NCBI GenBank assembly: GCA_031987605.1
Contig: DALZZF010000011.1
Span: forward strand, 1-64,000
Length of the DNA stretch: 64,000 nucleotides
Source of the DNA: JAFAGO01 sp031987605
GTDB taxonomy: Bacteria; Bacteroidota; Bacteroidia; Flavobacteriales; Weeksellaceae
Direction of reading: 5' to 3'
Shown here: positions 51,046 through 60,606 of the stretch, piece after piece
Numbering within the stretch: the stretch's first letter is position 1
How the letters are laid out: the number at the start of each line of letters is the position of its first letter
The notes under the pieces: model-generated
Database searches by the model: none
What the model saw: the letters and a program-made list of their open reading frames with translations, nothing else
Told to the model about the DNA's origin: nothing
Position numbers and translations under genes: made by a program

Positions 51046-52293
51046 ATGAATAAATCACTCACTATTTTTTATTGCCTATTAGCAATACTATTGCCTGTCA
51101 TGGGATTTGCTCAGACAGACAGCGATTACAGTAACCTGCTCCAATTTTTAAAAGGCGACGGTGCTTTTGAGAAATGGTTTATGGAGGTCTTTACGAAGCT
51201 GGATAACAGCGTACAGGATAATGCTGCCGGATCTGCATTGGTCGGGAGAGCTATCGGCGGTCTGGGAGCATTGATGTACCTCGGATATATGGGCTGGCAA
51301 ATGGCAGCCGGTGACCGTGAATGGGAAATCACTCCAATGCTGAAACCTATTCTCATTGGATTTACACTCGTTTACTGGATGGGATTTGTCAATTTAATAC
51401 AAGCTCCTTTTGAAGCCATTGCCCAACCCGGAATTGCCATTTTCAGCGACATCGAATCCGAAGTCAACGATTTAAGAATACAAAGGTTCAAAAAGCAACA
51501 GCAATTACTCGATGCCGTCATTAAACTGAAAGCCGAAGAAGATGCCAAACAAGATGTCATCAATAATACGACAGAGGATGCAGATGATTCCTGGTTTGAC
51601 ATCAGCGAAGGATTGGACAAGCTCATTCAACCCATCAAAGAATGGCAAATCAGAATGGAGTTCCAGATGCAGAAATTAGTCGCTGAACTCATAGAATTTG
51701 TCTGCCTTTCCATTCTTCGGGTGTGCGTCTATCTTATTTTCTTTATCCAGAAAATCTGGGCGTACATTCTTATCATTTTAGGTCCGATTGCTGTTGGAAT
51801 GGCACTTATCCCCGGATTTGAAAACTCATTGTACAGCTGGGTTTCCAAATTCATCAATATCAATCTGTACACTTTTGTTGCGTACACCATCATCAATATC
51901 GGTCAGCAACTCATCGCTTCCGGATATGAAATGGAAATCGAAAGATATGATACCCTTTTAACCAACGGTACCATTACCAATTTGGATGCACTCATGGTTT
52001 ATGTCAGTAATTCCGGAATGATCTACAATCAACTCTTTACCTGCGTAGCTTATATCGTGACAGGAATCGGAGTTCTCATGACACCGACCATTGCCGATAC
52101 CATTGTTACTGCTGGAGGAGCCGGAGCGATGACCAAAATGAAAAGCGCCGCAGGAAAAATGGCAAGCAGTGCAAAAGCAGCCGTATTAGCAGTTAAAACA
52201 GGTGGAGTTTCTGCAGCCGCGGCGACAGCAAAATCCGCTGCGGCGGGTTCTGCATCAAGAAGAGTGCAGGATGCAATGAAAAACGGAAAATAA
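51046..52293 (+). CDS. traJ: TraJ, conjugative transfer membrane protein
   Basis: A 415-aa protein: signal peptide (LLPVMGFAQ), helices at about 65-85, 95-125, 225-265 and 280-350, and an Ala-rich C-terminal tail (SAAGKMASSAKAAVLAVKTG). The order matches Bacteroidetes TraJ, a VirB6-like channel protein. It is followed by a CAACC-repeat gap and traK. Confidence 0.85.
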   Translation: MNKSLTIFYCLLAILLPVMGFAQTDSDYSNLLQFLKGDGAFEKWFMEVFTKLDNSVQDNAAGSALVGRAIGGLGALMYLGYMGWQMAAGDREWEITPMLKPILIGFTLVYWMGFVNLIQAPFEAIAQPGIAIFSDIESEVNDLRIQRFKKQQQLLDAVIKLKAEEDAKQDVINNTTEDADDSWFDISEGLDKLIQPIKEWQIRMEFQMQKLVAELIEFVCLSILRVCVYLIFFIQKIWAYILIILGPIAVGMALIPGFENSLYSWVSKFININLYTFVAYTIINIGQQLIASGYEMEIERYDTLLTNGTITNLDALMVYVSNSGMIYNQLFTCVAYIVTGIGVLMTPTIADTIVTAGGAGAMTKMKSAAGKMASSAKAAVLAVKTGGVSAAAATAKSAAAGSASRRVQDAMKNGK

Positions 52294-52360
52294 ATGTTAA
52301 TCATCAATTACCATCAACCGACAACCACCAACGATCAACCAAAACCCAACAACTAATAAA
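52294..52360. repeat. CAACC-type intergenic repeat before traK
   Basis: A 67-nt gap made largely of CAACN words (TACCATCAACCGACAACCAC, GATCAACCAAAACCCAACAA), the same class as the tract before parA (43121-43178). Confidence 0.55.
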
Positions 52361-52975
52361 ATGCTTATCAAAAACATAGAACAAAGAATTAAAATCAATA
52401 AGATTGTTTCAATATCAACCATTGCTTTTGCGGTTTTTATTGTTATCAGCGGTTTTTTCTTCTCTTACAAGATGATTCAGGATTCCCGAAAATCCATTTA
52501 CATTTTGGATAATGGAGTTCCGGTTCTTGCAAAACAGACCGATGTCCTGTTGAACAGACCTGTTGAGTATAAAGCTCAAATCGATTTGTTTCACCGGTTG
52601 TTTTTTACACTCGCCCCCGATGATGCCTATATCAAGGACAATATTCAGAAATCACTGTATCTGATTGACGACAGCGGAAAAAAAGAATATACCAACCTAA
52701 AAGAAAAAGGATTTTATAATCAAATCGTTGCTTCCAGTTCAATGGTCAGCATCCATACGGATTCTATCTCTCTGGATATGGAGCATAAAAAATTCGCCTT
52801 TTTCGGCAAACAAATGATTACCCGGAAATCAGCCGTAATTACAAGAAAACTTATTACCGAAGGCTTCTTTGAAGACATCATCCGAAGTCCCAATAATCCA
52901 CACGGTGTCCTGCTAAAAAACTGGAGGATCATCGGTAACGAAGAACTCTCTAACCAAACTAAAAACTCCTATTAA
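52361..52975 (+). CDS. traK: TraK, conjugative transfer protein
   Basis: A 204-aa protein with one N-terminal helix (ISTIAFAVFIVISGFFFSYK) and a periplasmic VirB8-like domain (about 55-195, RLFFTLAPDD). The size, topology and order TraJ-TraK-TraL-TraM match Bacteroidetes conjugation operons. Confidence 0.85.
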   Translation: MLIKNIEQRIKINKIVSISTIAFAVFIVISGFFFSYKMIQDSRKSIYILDNGVPVLAKQTDVLLNRPVEYKAQIDLFHRLFFTLAPDDAYIKDNIQKSLYLIDDSGKKEYTNLKEKGFYNQIVASSSMVSIHTDSISLDMEHKKFAFFGKQMITRKSAVITRKLITEGFFEDIIRSPNNPHGVLLKNWRIIGNEELSNQTKNSY

Positions 52976-52976
52976 A

Positions 52977-53330
52977 ATGAGCACTTTTTTTAAACAAACC
53001 GGACAAAGATGGTTGAATTGGGCTGTTAAAAATCCTAAAAAGTTTTTCACGTATTCAATGGTCTTTTTATCAGTTTCATTTGTGATTTCATTGATTCAGG
53101 GAATCTTCTTCCCTTCAGAAATTGCATTTAAAATAAAGTCTCCTATTCTTTATTCCAAAAGTAATACCGCCCAAAATACAACTCTAAACAACGAAAAAGA
53201 AATGGAAAAAATAGTGACCGAGCTCAAGACTTTAAAAGTAAAAAGAGACCAAAATGCTTTACAAAAAAAAGACAGTCTCAGAATTGAATATCTGTATAAC
53301 CAATACCAACAATTGCAACATGAACATTAA
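52977..53330 (+). CDS. TraL-like membrane protein
   Basis: A 117-aa protein with one central helix (FFTYSMVFLSVSFVISLIQG) and a C-terminal coiled coil. It lies between traK and traM, one nucleotide after the traK stop, and its stop overlaps the traM start by 11 bases. I call it TraL-like from position and topology. Confidence 0.65.
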   Translation: MSTFFKQTGQRWLNWAVKNPKKFFTYSMVFLSVSFVISLIQGIFFPSEIAFKIKSPILYSKSNTAQNTTLNNEKEMEKIVTELKTLKVKRDQNALQKKDSLRIEYLYNQYQQLQHEH

Positions 53331-54525
53331 AAAAATTGATTTCAAACAGAAGAAATATATTCTGCCTCTTTTGGCATTGCCATTTCTATTGCTCTTTGTA
53401 TATGTAGGTGCTCAGTTTACCAAAGAAGATCCATCACAGAATGAGAAACCCAAAGAGCTTTCCCTTTCCTTAGGAGAAACTCAGGATTCCATCATGACGA
53501 AAAATGATGCCTATGATGCACTGTTCAAAAAAGAGGATAACAGAACAATGCTTGATGGATTGGACAAAGAAAATGACAGTTTGTTAAGCTATGATGACCA
53601 GTTATCATTAGACCAAAAAAGAAAAATTGATTCTTTGAAAGCTGTTTCTTCAAGACAATATCAAAGGAAAGGAAATCCGTCATCGTACTATAATCCGAAT
53701 CAGCAAAATGATGATAAAGATTACAAAAGATCTTCTGAAATTATCAGAATGCTGAATGATAAATCCTACGGAAAACTGGAAAATAATTACACTGATACAT
53801 CAAAAGAAAAGACACAAAGTGTCCAGCAAGACCCTGTAAAAATTCTGAAACAGCAAATGCTGGTCATGGATTCTTTGGAAAAAGCGAAAGATCCGGAATA
53901 TCAAAACAAATTGGCAGCCGAGCAGAAACTTAAAGCCAATAAAGAAAAAATGGACGCGTTTCTTAATTCTACTTTTAATGTGAATAAATCGGGAATTAAT
54001 AGCGAGTTCAATGCTTTTTACAAAGAAAGAGAAAACAGCTTTATCAAAGCCGTGATTGACGAAAACAACAAAGGTTTCTTGGGAAGTAGAATCCGTTTCC
54101 GGTTGTTGGAAGACATCTTTGTTGGAAACAAAAAGCTTGGCAAAGGTTCCATTCTTTACGGTCAAATCTCAGGATTTTCAATGCAAAGAGTTGATCTTAA
54201 GATTGTATCCGTATTTACAAAAGGAGAAATTTTTCCTGTCAATCTCTCCATTTATGATGTGGACGGAATGAAAGGTTTGTACGTTCCGCAAAGTATTTTC
54301 AGAGAAATGGTTCGAGAAATGGGAAGCAATTCCGTTCAGGGAACTCAAATGGATATGGGTGGAGAAGGATTTTTTACCAGCATCGGTTCCAAACTATTTT
54401 CTTCCACCTCAAAATCCATTGCCAACCTTATCAAAACCAATAAAGCCAAACTGAAATACAACTCCTATGTCTTTCTCATTGAAGAAAGCCAGCTTAAAGA
54501 TTCACAAAATCAACAAAAAAGATAA
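53320..54525 (+). CDS. traM: TraM, conjugative transfer protein
   Basis: A 401-aa protein with one N-terminal helix (YILPLLALPFLLLFVYVGAQ), a long charged, Gln/Lys-rich linker (about 50-240) and a C-terminal VirB10/TraM-like domain (IRFRLLEDIFVGNKKLGKGS, then IFPVNLSIYDVDGMKGLYVP). ATG at 53320 is chosen; 53254 would lie inside the TraL-like gene. Confidence 0.85.
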   Translation: MNIKKIDFKQKKYILPLLALPFLLLFVYVGAQFTKEDPSQNEKPKELSLSLGETQDSIMTKNDAYDALFKKEDNRTMLDGLDKENDSLLSYDDQLSLDQKRKIDSLKAVSSRQYQRKGNPSSYYNPNQQNDDKDYKRSSEIIRMLNDKSYGKLENNYTDTSKEKTQSVQQDPVKILKQQMLVMDSLEKAKDPEYQNKLAAEQKLKANKEKMDAFLNSTFNVNKSGINSEFNAFYKERENSFIKAVIDENNKGFLGSRIRFRLLEDIFVGNKKLGKGSILYGQISGFSMQRVDLKIVSVFTKGEIFPVNLSIYDVDGMKGLYVPQSIFREMVREMGSNSVQGTQMDMGGEGFFTSIGSKLFSSTSKSIANLIKTNKAKLKYNSYVFLIEESQLKDSQNQQKR

Positions 54526-54527
54526 AA

Positions 54528-55409
54528 ATGAAAACAATCTTATATACCCTGTTATTATTTACAGCTCAATTTTTAACCGCACAAACCGCAACGAAAGAAC
54601 AAACTATTTCCGATTTGCCGGAATTGGAAATTACGGAAGGAATCAACTTGCACATTATTTCTGCGGAACCGATTCAATACGTGGATCTATCCACCCAAAA
54701 ACTTACCGGAGATTTACCCTCTACCAATATTGCAAGAATTAAAATCACTGATTCTACATCTGATTCTGTAGAAAACAAAGAAAAAGCCACTAAAAATGTT
54801 GTACCAGCTTTTTCAATTGGAGATAACATCGGAATTATTACCGTTGTTGGACAATCCTTTATCGCCCAATTTAAAGCCGTTTACAGAAATTCAGAAAACC
54901 AAAATACCGTTACCAATTTTCATATCCAACCGGAAGATATGCAACCAATAGAGTTTGATAAAATGAGATTTTCAAATCTGGAGTTAAGAAAATTCGCAAT
55001 GGATATTATTCAGAAAAAATCAGAAAAAAATCCAATCCGCGAAGAAAAAAATCTAAAACTCAATGTCCAACTCAATAATGTCTACGTCATCAGTGATTAC
55101 ATCTTTTTAGACATGACCTTTAAAAACAGTTCTAATCTCAGCTATGATATTGAGGATTTGAAATTTTCCATAGAAGATAAAAAAATCTATAAAGCAACGA
55201 ACAACCAAAGTATTGAGCTTACTCCCCTTTTTCAGCTGAATCCTCAAAAACATTTCAGGAAAAACTTTAGGAATATCTATGTATTCAAAAAATTCACTTT
55301 TCCGAATTCTAAAGTCATGATGATTCGCTTAATAGAAGAACAACTCTCAGGAAGAACAATAGAAATGAAAGTGAACTATTCCGACATCCTTAAAGCAGAC
55401 ACATTCTAA
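54528..55409 (+). CDS. traN: TraN, DUF4138 family conjugative transfer protein
   Basis: A 293-aa exported protein with signal peptide (LLLFTAQFLTAQTA) and a DUF4138 domain (TLHIISAEPI-like start; VYVISDYIFLDMTFKNSSNL; RNIYVFKKFTFPNSKVMMIR). It is the TraN of Bacteroidetes operons, a VirB9-like outer-membrane-ring component. Confidence 0.85.
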   Translation: MKTILYTLLLFTAQFLTAQTATKEQTISDLPELEITEGINLHIISAEPIQYVDLSTQKLTGDLPSTNIARIKITDSTSDSVENKEKATKNVVPAFSIGDNIGIITVVGQSFIAQFKAVYRNSENQNTVTNFHIQPEDMQPIEFDKMRFSNLELRKFAMDIIQKKSEKNPIREEKNLKLNVQLNNVYVISDYIFLDMTFKNSSNLSYDIEDLKFSIEDKKIYKATNNQSIELTPLFQLNPQKHFRKNFRNIYVFKKFTFPNSKVMMIRLIEEQLSGRTIEMKVNYSDILKADTF

Positions 55410-55443
55410 TTTCCTAATACTAGAATTTTTTAATTCTCATAAA

Positions 55444-57432
55444 ATGCAAGAACAACAACATCAGATTAAAATTTACGGATTCCTACAAAAAGCCGTGTAT
55501 GCTGTGGTGGCATTGGATTGTATCACCTTGTTTTTTCTGCATGCTAAAGTTCCTGTGGTGTCCAAATTATTGGAAGGGTTTGCGAAAATGCAGATTTTCT
55601 ATCCTCCGATCAATGCCAAAATCTCAACGTTAATTCTTATTGCCTTGGTTGCAGTAGGAACAAGAGCCAAAAAGAAGCAGGATTTAAACATTGTAAAAGC
55701 AATTATACTTCCCATTATCGTTGGATTGACCATGATATTCGGTTCTCTCTATTTCGCCATTTTGGCGGATAATCCTTATTTCCCGAAGGTCATTCCAATG
55801 CTCAGCCTTTATCAGATTCTATACGCTGTGCTTTCTTTTTTAGGAGCTGTCATTCTTCAAATGGGTGCAGATTCTATTTCAAAGCTAATGCAACAGAAAA
55901 TGGGAAAGGACCGATGGAACATAGAAGAAGAAAGTTTTGCCCAAAATCAGGAATTGGTCCAAACGGACACATCCATTAATATTCCGTATCTGTTCAGATT
56001 TAACAAAAGAACGAATAATGGCTGGATTAATCTTAATCCTTTTCGGGGAACAATGGTAATCGGAACACCAGGTTCCGGAAAGTCTTTTGGAATTATCAAT
56101 CCGGCTATAAGACAGATGATTGCAAAAGGTTTTTGTCTTTGCATTTACGATTTCAAATTTCCTGATTTAGCACAAATCGCATACTATCATTATTTATTGA
56201 AAAAGAGCAAAGAGTCGGAATATAATTACAGCTTCCACGTGATCAATCTAAATGAAGTCGAAAAATCAAAAAGAGTCAATCCATTTCATAAAAAATATAT
56301 TCAAACTTTGGCAGAAGCACAAGAAATGGCAGAATCAATGGTGTCTTCGTTACAGAAAGGTGGTGCAAGTTCCGGAGGCGGTTCTGAAGCATTTTTTACG
56401 CAATCTGCTATTAATTTTCTGTCTTCCTGCATTTATTTTTTTGCCACCCTCGAAAATGGAAAATATTCGGATCTGCCCCATATTCTTTCTTTTATGAATC
56501 GGAGCTACAAAGAAATTTTCGATACACTTTTTACCAATGAAGAAATTCTTTCCCTGCTTTCTCCCTTCAAAACAGCATATGATAACAAAGCATTTGACCA
56601 GTTGGAAGGACAAATCGGAACCTTAAAAATATTCCTTTCCCGATTGGCAACAAAAGAGAGCTTTTGGGTCTTTTCCGGTGATGAAGTAGAACTGAAAATT
56701 ACTGACAAAGAAAATCCGTCCATTTTGATTTTGGCTTCTGATCCGGGAACACAGGATATTAATTCCGCTTTGTACTCTTCGGTTTTAAACCGGACTCTAA
56801 GATTAATCAATTCCAAACACAATTTACCGGGCGGAATTATCGCAGATGAATTCCCAACCATCTACATCCATAAAATTGACAATGTAGTGGCAACAGCAAG
56901 AAGCAACAAAGTATCTGTATTATTAGGATTACAAGAAATTCCGCAACTCCGACAATTTTATAAAAAGGAAGTGGCAGATACGATTTCAGCCATTGTCGGA
57001 AACATTATTTCGGGTTCGGCAAGAGATAAAAATACACTGGACTGGCTTGAAAAATTATTTGGAAAAATAAAACAAAAAACGTATTCCCAATCCATCTCAC
57101 AGCAAGGAACCACCACCAGTATTAACGAGAAAATGGACAATATGATTCCTGCAGGAAAAATAGCAGCTCTTAAAACCGGAGAAATGGTGGGAATGATTGC
57201 GCAGGGCGAAGAGAACAATACTGAAGAATACAAAACTTCTGCAATCAACGGTAAAATCAATCTGGATCTGAAAGCCATTAAAAATGAAGAACAGAACTAC
57301 GTTCCAATGCCAATCTATTATTCATTCGTGGATAAGAAAGGGAATAACCGAAAAGACGAAGTACTGATGACCAATTTCAGAAAAATAAATATGGAAGTGG
57401 AACTCATTGTCAATGAAAACAATAAAGCATAA
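55444..57432 (+). CDS. Type IV coupling protein (VirD4/TraG-like)
   Basis: A 662-aa ATPase that brings the relaxosome to the secretion channel. It has two or more N-terminal helices (about 15-140), Walker A GTPGSGKSFG at 207-216, and Walker B GGIIADEFPTIYIHK. Size and domain plan fit VirD4-type coupling proteins. It lies 34 nt after traN. Confidence 0.87.
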   Translation: MQEQQHQIKIYGFLQKAVYAVVALDCITLFFLHAKVPVVSKLLEGFAKMQIFYPPINAKISTLILIALVAVGTRAKKKQDLNIVKAIILPIIVGLTMIFGSLYFAILADNPYFPKVIPMLSLYQILYAVLSFLGAVILQMGADSISKLMQQKMGKDRWNIEEESFAQNQELVQTDTSINIPYLFRFNKRTNNGWINLNPFRGTMVIGTPGSGKSFGIINPAIRQMIAKGFCLCIYDFKFPDLAQIAYYHYLLKKSKESEYNYSFHVINLNEVEKSKRVNPFHKKYIQTLAEAQEMAESMVSSLQKGGASSGGGSEAFFTQSAINFLSSCIYFFATLENGKYSDLPHILSFMNRSYKEIFDTLFTNEEILSLLSPFKTAYDNKAFDQLEGQIGTLKIFLSRLATKESFWVFSGDEVELKITDKENPSILILASDPGTQDINSALYSSVLNRTLRLINSKHNLPGGIIADEFPTIYIHKIDNVVATARSNKVSVLLGLQEIPQLRQFYKKEVADTISAIVGNIISGSARDKNTLDWLEKLFGKIKQKTYSQSISQQGTTTSINEKMDNMIPAGKIAALKTGEMVGMIAQGEENNTEEYKTSAINGKINLDLKAIKNEEQNYVPMPIYYSFVDKKGNNRKDEVLMTNFRKINMEVELIVNENNKA

Positions 57433-57436
57433 TCAA

Positions 57437-58327
57437 ATGAATATAAGTAAAATGAAATATTACTACGCTTTAATAGCCTTTCTCTTTTATTCATCGGGAT
57501 TTTCACAGTTCAACACCTTGACACCAATGCTACCAAAGAAAATGGAAAACCAAAAAATATTGGAGAATACTAAAGAGGTTGAAGAGAACAATCCAAAGCA
57601 AAAAAAGGATAAAAAATCGTGGAAGCAAATATTGAATTTGACTACAAAGTCTGATTTGAAAAATGAAACCGAAGGTTCCACGAAGTGGTTAATGAGTCAA
57701 ATAGATTCTCTGAAAAACCAATTGCTCAGATTGAGTGTAACAAAAAACGAAGAAAAGAATTTCGATTTCAGAAAAATAGAAGATTCTCTTATCAAAATGC
57801 TAAAAGAAAATACTATAAATCCGGGTAATTCCGGAAAGTCTCTCCGACAATTAGAATTTATGGAAGACCCAGACATTGAAAATGACTTGGTTTCCAAAAT
57901 CAATATGCCTCTTAAAAGCAGGATGACCGTTACATCACCTTTTGGAAACCGTATTCATCCCATTTTTGGTACAAGAAAATTGCACAACGGAACCGATTTT
58001 AAAGCCAATTATGAAAATGTATATGCTGTTTTAGACGGAACTGTTATTGAAGCTGGTTGGGATTCCAAAGGTGGAGGAAATTATATTAAAGTGAAACATT
58101 TCAATAGGTTTGAAACCGCCTATCTACACCTTTCAGAAATATATTACCAGGTTGGTGAAAATGTAAAAGCTGGATTTATAATTGGAAAATCTGGAAACTC
58201 CGGAAATTCTACAGGACCACATTTACATTTTATGGTAAAAGAATATGGAAAACTTATCAATCCTGCTCATTTCCTAAATGACCTCATAAAAGTGAATAAT
58301 CTAATTGCAACATACCATGAACAATAA
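57437..58327 (+). CDS. M23 family peptidase in the tra operon
   Basis: A 296-aa exported zinc peptidase. After the N-terminal signal (YYALIAFLFYSSGFSQ) and a disordered/coiled region, the M23 domain runs from about residue 175: SPFGNRIHPIFGTRKLHNGT with ligand Asp next (HNGTD), and GPHLHFMVKEYG for the HxH. It may trim peptidoglycan for the conjugation channel. Start ATG 57437 is used; ATG 57452 is also possible. Confidence 0.85.
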   Translation: MNISKMKYYYALIAFLFYSSGFSQFNTLTPMLPKKMENQKILENTKEVEENNPKQKKDKKSWKQILNLTTKSDLKNETEGSTKWLMSQIDSLKNQLLRLSVTKNEEKNFDFRKIEDSLIKMLKENTINPGNSGKSLRQLEFMEDPDIENDLVSKINMPLKSRMTVTSPFGNRIHPIFGTRKLHNGTDFKANYENVYAVLDGTVIEAGWDSKGGGNYIKVKHFNRFETAYLHLSEIYYQVGENVKAGFIIGKSGNSGNSTGPHLHFMVKEYGKLINPAHFLNDLIKVNNLIATYHEQ

Positions 58328-59033
58328 CAATTTACCCACCGAAGATTTGAAAAAATTCGGAATTATCAACGAAGATTTATCATTCTCCAAAAAACTGAAT
58401 GCAGATGATATTCAGAAATTTCTGCAAGGATATACCATCGTTGCAGATAACGACAAAAACAGAGCAACTTTCCAGCTCACGGAGAACAATACCAAGTTAA
58501 AAGTAATCTTTTTGGAAAGGGATAAGAATCTTTCCGAAATACTGAGCAACAGCAAAAACGAAATTCAATACGCTAATACTTTTTCAAAGTATGGTATTAA
58601 TGAGGAAAAGAATGCGGCACAGCTCAACTGGACGAAAGCCGCCTTTATATTCGATGAAAAAAAAAAGAAAATAATCGAATATGATATGATTAAAGATGCT
58701 CCAATCATTACCCAACTGATTGCAGAAAGAGAAAAACCTGAAGAAGTGAATCGTTACAAAATCGAACTGAAAAAACTTCAATCTTTTCTTCAAGACAAAA
58801 TAGACCAATATCCTGAAATCGCTAAAGAAATTACCGAAAACCTAAATATTGTTTCCAAAGAATTAAACAACGTAAACAGTATTTCACCCGATGAGAAACA
58901 AATTTCCAAAGAAGGTAATTCCGACATTCAACTAAATGTGAACGATAGAGATCTATATGAAGATGCCAACAGAATGAGAGAAGAACAGGAAGAAACTGAA
59001 GAAATACAGAAATCACGAGGTTTCAGAAGATAA
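58317..59033 (+). CDS. Hypothetical coiled-coil protein
   Basis: A 238-aa soluble protein with no recognised domain. It has a mixed N-terminal domain (KFLQGYTIVADNDKNRATFQ) and a long charged helical C-terminus (EEQEETEEIQKSRGFRR). ATG at 58317 overlaps the peptidase stop by 11 bases. Such proteins are common in Bacteroidetes conjugative regions. Confidence 0.6.
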   Translation: MNNNNLPTEDLKKFGIINEDLSFSKKLNADDIQKFLQGYTIVADNDKNRATFQLTENNTKLKVIFLERDKNLSEILSNSKNEIQYANTFSKYGINEEKNAAQLNWTKAAFIFDEKKKKIIEYDMIKDAPIITQLIAEREKPEEVNRYKIELKKLQSFLQDKIDQYPEIAKEITENLNIVSKELNNVNSISPDEKQISKEGNSDIQLNVNDRDLYEDANRMREEQEETEEIQKSRGFRR

Positions 59034-59091
59034 TCTGACAACCAACAACAGACAACGATCAATAAATATTAACAATCAAAATCCAAAAAGA
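59034..59091. repeat. CAAC-type intergenic repeat
   Basis: A 58-nt gap with TCTGACAACCAACAACAGAC and TTAACAATC words, the third CAACN-type tract of the tra region. Confidence 0.45.
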
Positions 59092-59844
59092 ATGGAAACA
59101 CAAAAAGAATTCGACAAAGTGAAATTTTTAAAAGACCAATTGAAATACCTAGGTTTCGGAGAAGGAGAACAACTTCACAAAGATTTAGAAAAAGGTATTC
59201 ATTCTAAAGAGCAGCAGTTTGAAATTAAAACCACTTCCGACAAAACACTTCCCGGAAACAAGGCTGATTTTACTTTAAAATTCAACAAAACGGAAAGTGG
59301 TGGCATTTTTCTCAATTCGTATCATGCGAAATTAACCAACGAAAAGAACGAAGAAATTTCTCACAACTTTCCGGTCAATAAAGAAAACTCATTTACCGCA
59401 AAAGAAGCCGTGAATCTTATGGAAGGACGTAGTGTAAAGATTGAATTTCACAATCCGAAAAGCGATCAGCAAGAAACCGCTTTTGTCCAATTCAACTTTG
59501 AAGAACCCAAAACTGAAAAAGGAAACTATCTGTTTCAGAATTTCTATCAAAAATATGGCGTGGATACTGACAAAATTGTAGAGAAATCCAATCTTATTTT
59601 CGACAAACCGGAGTACAAGGAAAATACTATAAAATCCCTTGAAAAAGGAAATATAGTCAAAGTGAAATTTCAGGAAAATGATCAGATTGTGGAAGGAAAA
59701 GCAATTCTAAATCCTGAAAACAGGAATCTCAAACTCTATGATAACGACATGAACAGGCTCAATACCAATAAACCTTTAGAAGGTCTGGAACAAGACAATA
59801 AGCACGAAAAAAACAATGTGCGAGAGCAAAGCATTAAACGATAA
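59092..59844 (+). CDS. Bacteroidetes ICE-type hypothetical protein (DUF3945-like middle)
   Basis: A 250-aa soluble protein. Its opening FLKDQLKYLGFGEGEQLHKD and the region AKEAVNLMEGRSVKIEF, then YLFQNFYQKYGVD, recall conserved proteins of Bacteroidetes conjugative elements with DUF3945-related segments. The function is unknown; expression with mobility genes is likely. It ends in a terminator at 59866-59899. Confidence 0.6.
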   Translation: METQKEFDKVKFLKDQLKYLGFGEGEQLHKDLEKGIHSKEQQFEIKTTSDKTLPGNKADFTLKFNKTESGGIFLNSYHAKLTNEKNEEISHNFPVNKENSFTAKEAVNLMEGRSVKIEFHNPKSDQQETAFVQFNFEEPKTEKGNYLFQNFYQKYGVDTDKIVEKSNLIFDKPEYKENTIKSLEKGNIVKVKFQENDQIVEGKAILNPENRNLKLYDNDMNRLNTNKPLEGLEQDNKHEKNNVREQSIKR

Positions 59845-59865
59845 ATAATACCTGACCATTTTCCG

Positions 59866-59899
59866 AAAGCGGTACGTCTGATGATTTACCGCTTTTTTT
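59866..59899 (+). terminator. Rho-independent terminator
   Basis: A 9-bp stem AAAGCGGTA / TACCGCTTT, 12-nt loop, then T-run. It ends the traE-to-59844 transcription unit. Confidence 0.82.
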
Positions 59900-59912
59900 A
59901 AATCGAATTAAA

Positions 59913-60593
59913 ATGAAAAGAAAATCAATATTTGTATGCTCCATGCTGGGGTTAGTTCTCCTATCCTGTCACAAAGAAATTAAATCTGAAAAAGGGGGAA
60001 TCGACATGATTTCCAATGTGTATTTCGATGCTTCCAAAGGTTTGGACAGAATGCAGAATTTCCATTTGTCAAAAATGAATTATTCGGGAGATACGCTTAT
60101 AGAATTGGTTCCCGATCTTACGTTCCCCGAAATCAATAAAGAGATGTATTACATCAAAGATTCATTGTGTTATTCCTTGGGTACGGAAAGCGGTAATATC
60201 ATACTTTCAGATGTTTCTGACAAGCAAAAAGCTTCATTGGTATGGAACAAAAAAGAAGGAGCTATTTTTTCAAAAGAAGAAATTCCGAATTATAAAAACA
60301 GAAGAAATTTATCGGATACACTCCTATTCAATAAAAAATACAAACGTTTTGAAATCAATTCTCCTTGGACTTACACTCGGTTTTATATCTATCCAACAGA
60401 TACCATTCTACCCTACTCAATTTACAAACATGCAGAACATGATTACAACGGAAGATTGGAGCGTATTGATTCCTACAACAAAAAAAGTGATGTTTTTGTA
60501 AGCCTTCAATTACTGCCTAGAAAAAATTGGGATGATTCAGCGAAAGAACTATTTGAATTCAACCATTTTATAAAGAACAGAAAAAGTAAATAA
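59913..60593 (+). CDS. Lipoprotein of unknown function
   Basis: A 226-aa predicted lipoprotein, signal ending VLLSC (LGLVLLSCHKE). The rest is a soluble domain with many Tyr/Ser/Asp, no motif recognised. It follows the terminator and precedes the giant methylase-helicase gene by 13 nt. Confidence 0.7.
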   Translation: MKRKSIFVCSMLGLVLLSCHKEIKSEKGGIDMISNVYFDASKGLDRMQNFHLSKMNYSGDTLIELVPDLTFPEINKEMYYIKDSLCYSLGTESGNIILSDVSDKQKASLVWNKKEGAIFSKEEIPNYKNRRNLSDTLLFNKKYKRFEINSPWTYTRFYIYPTDTILPYSIYKHAEHDYNGRLERIDSYNKKSDVFVSLQLLPRKNWDDSAKELFEFNHFIKNRKSK

Positions 60594-60606
60594 AACAACA
60601 GATTTT

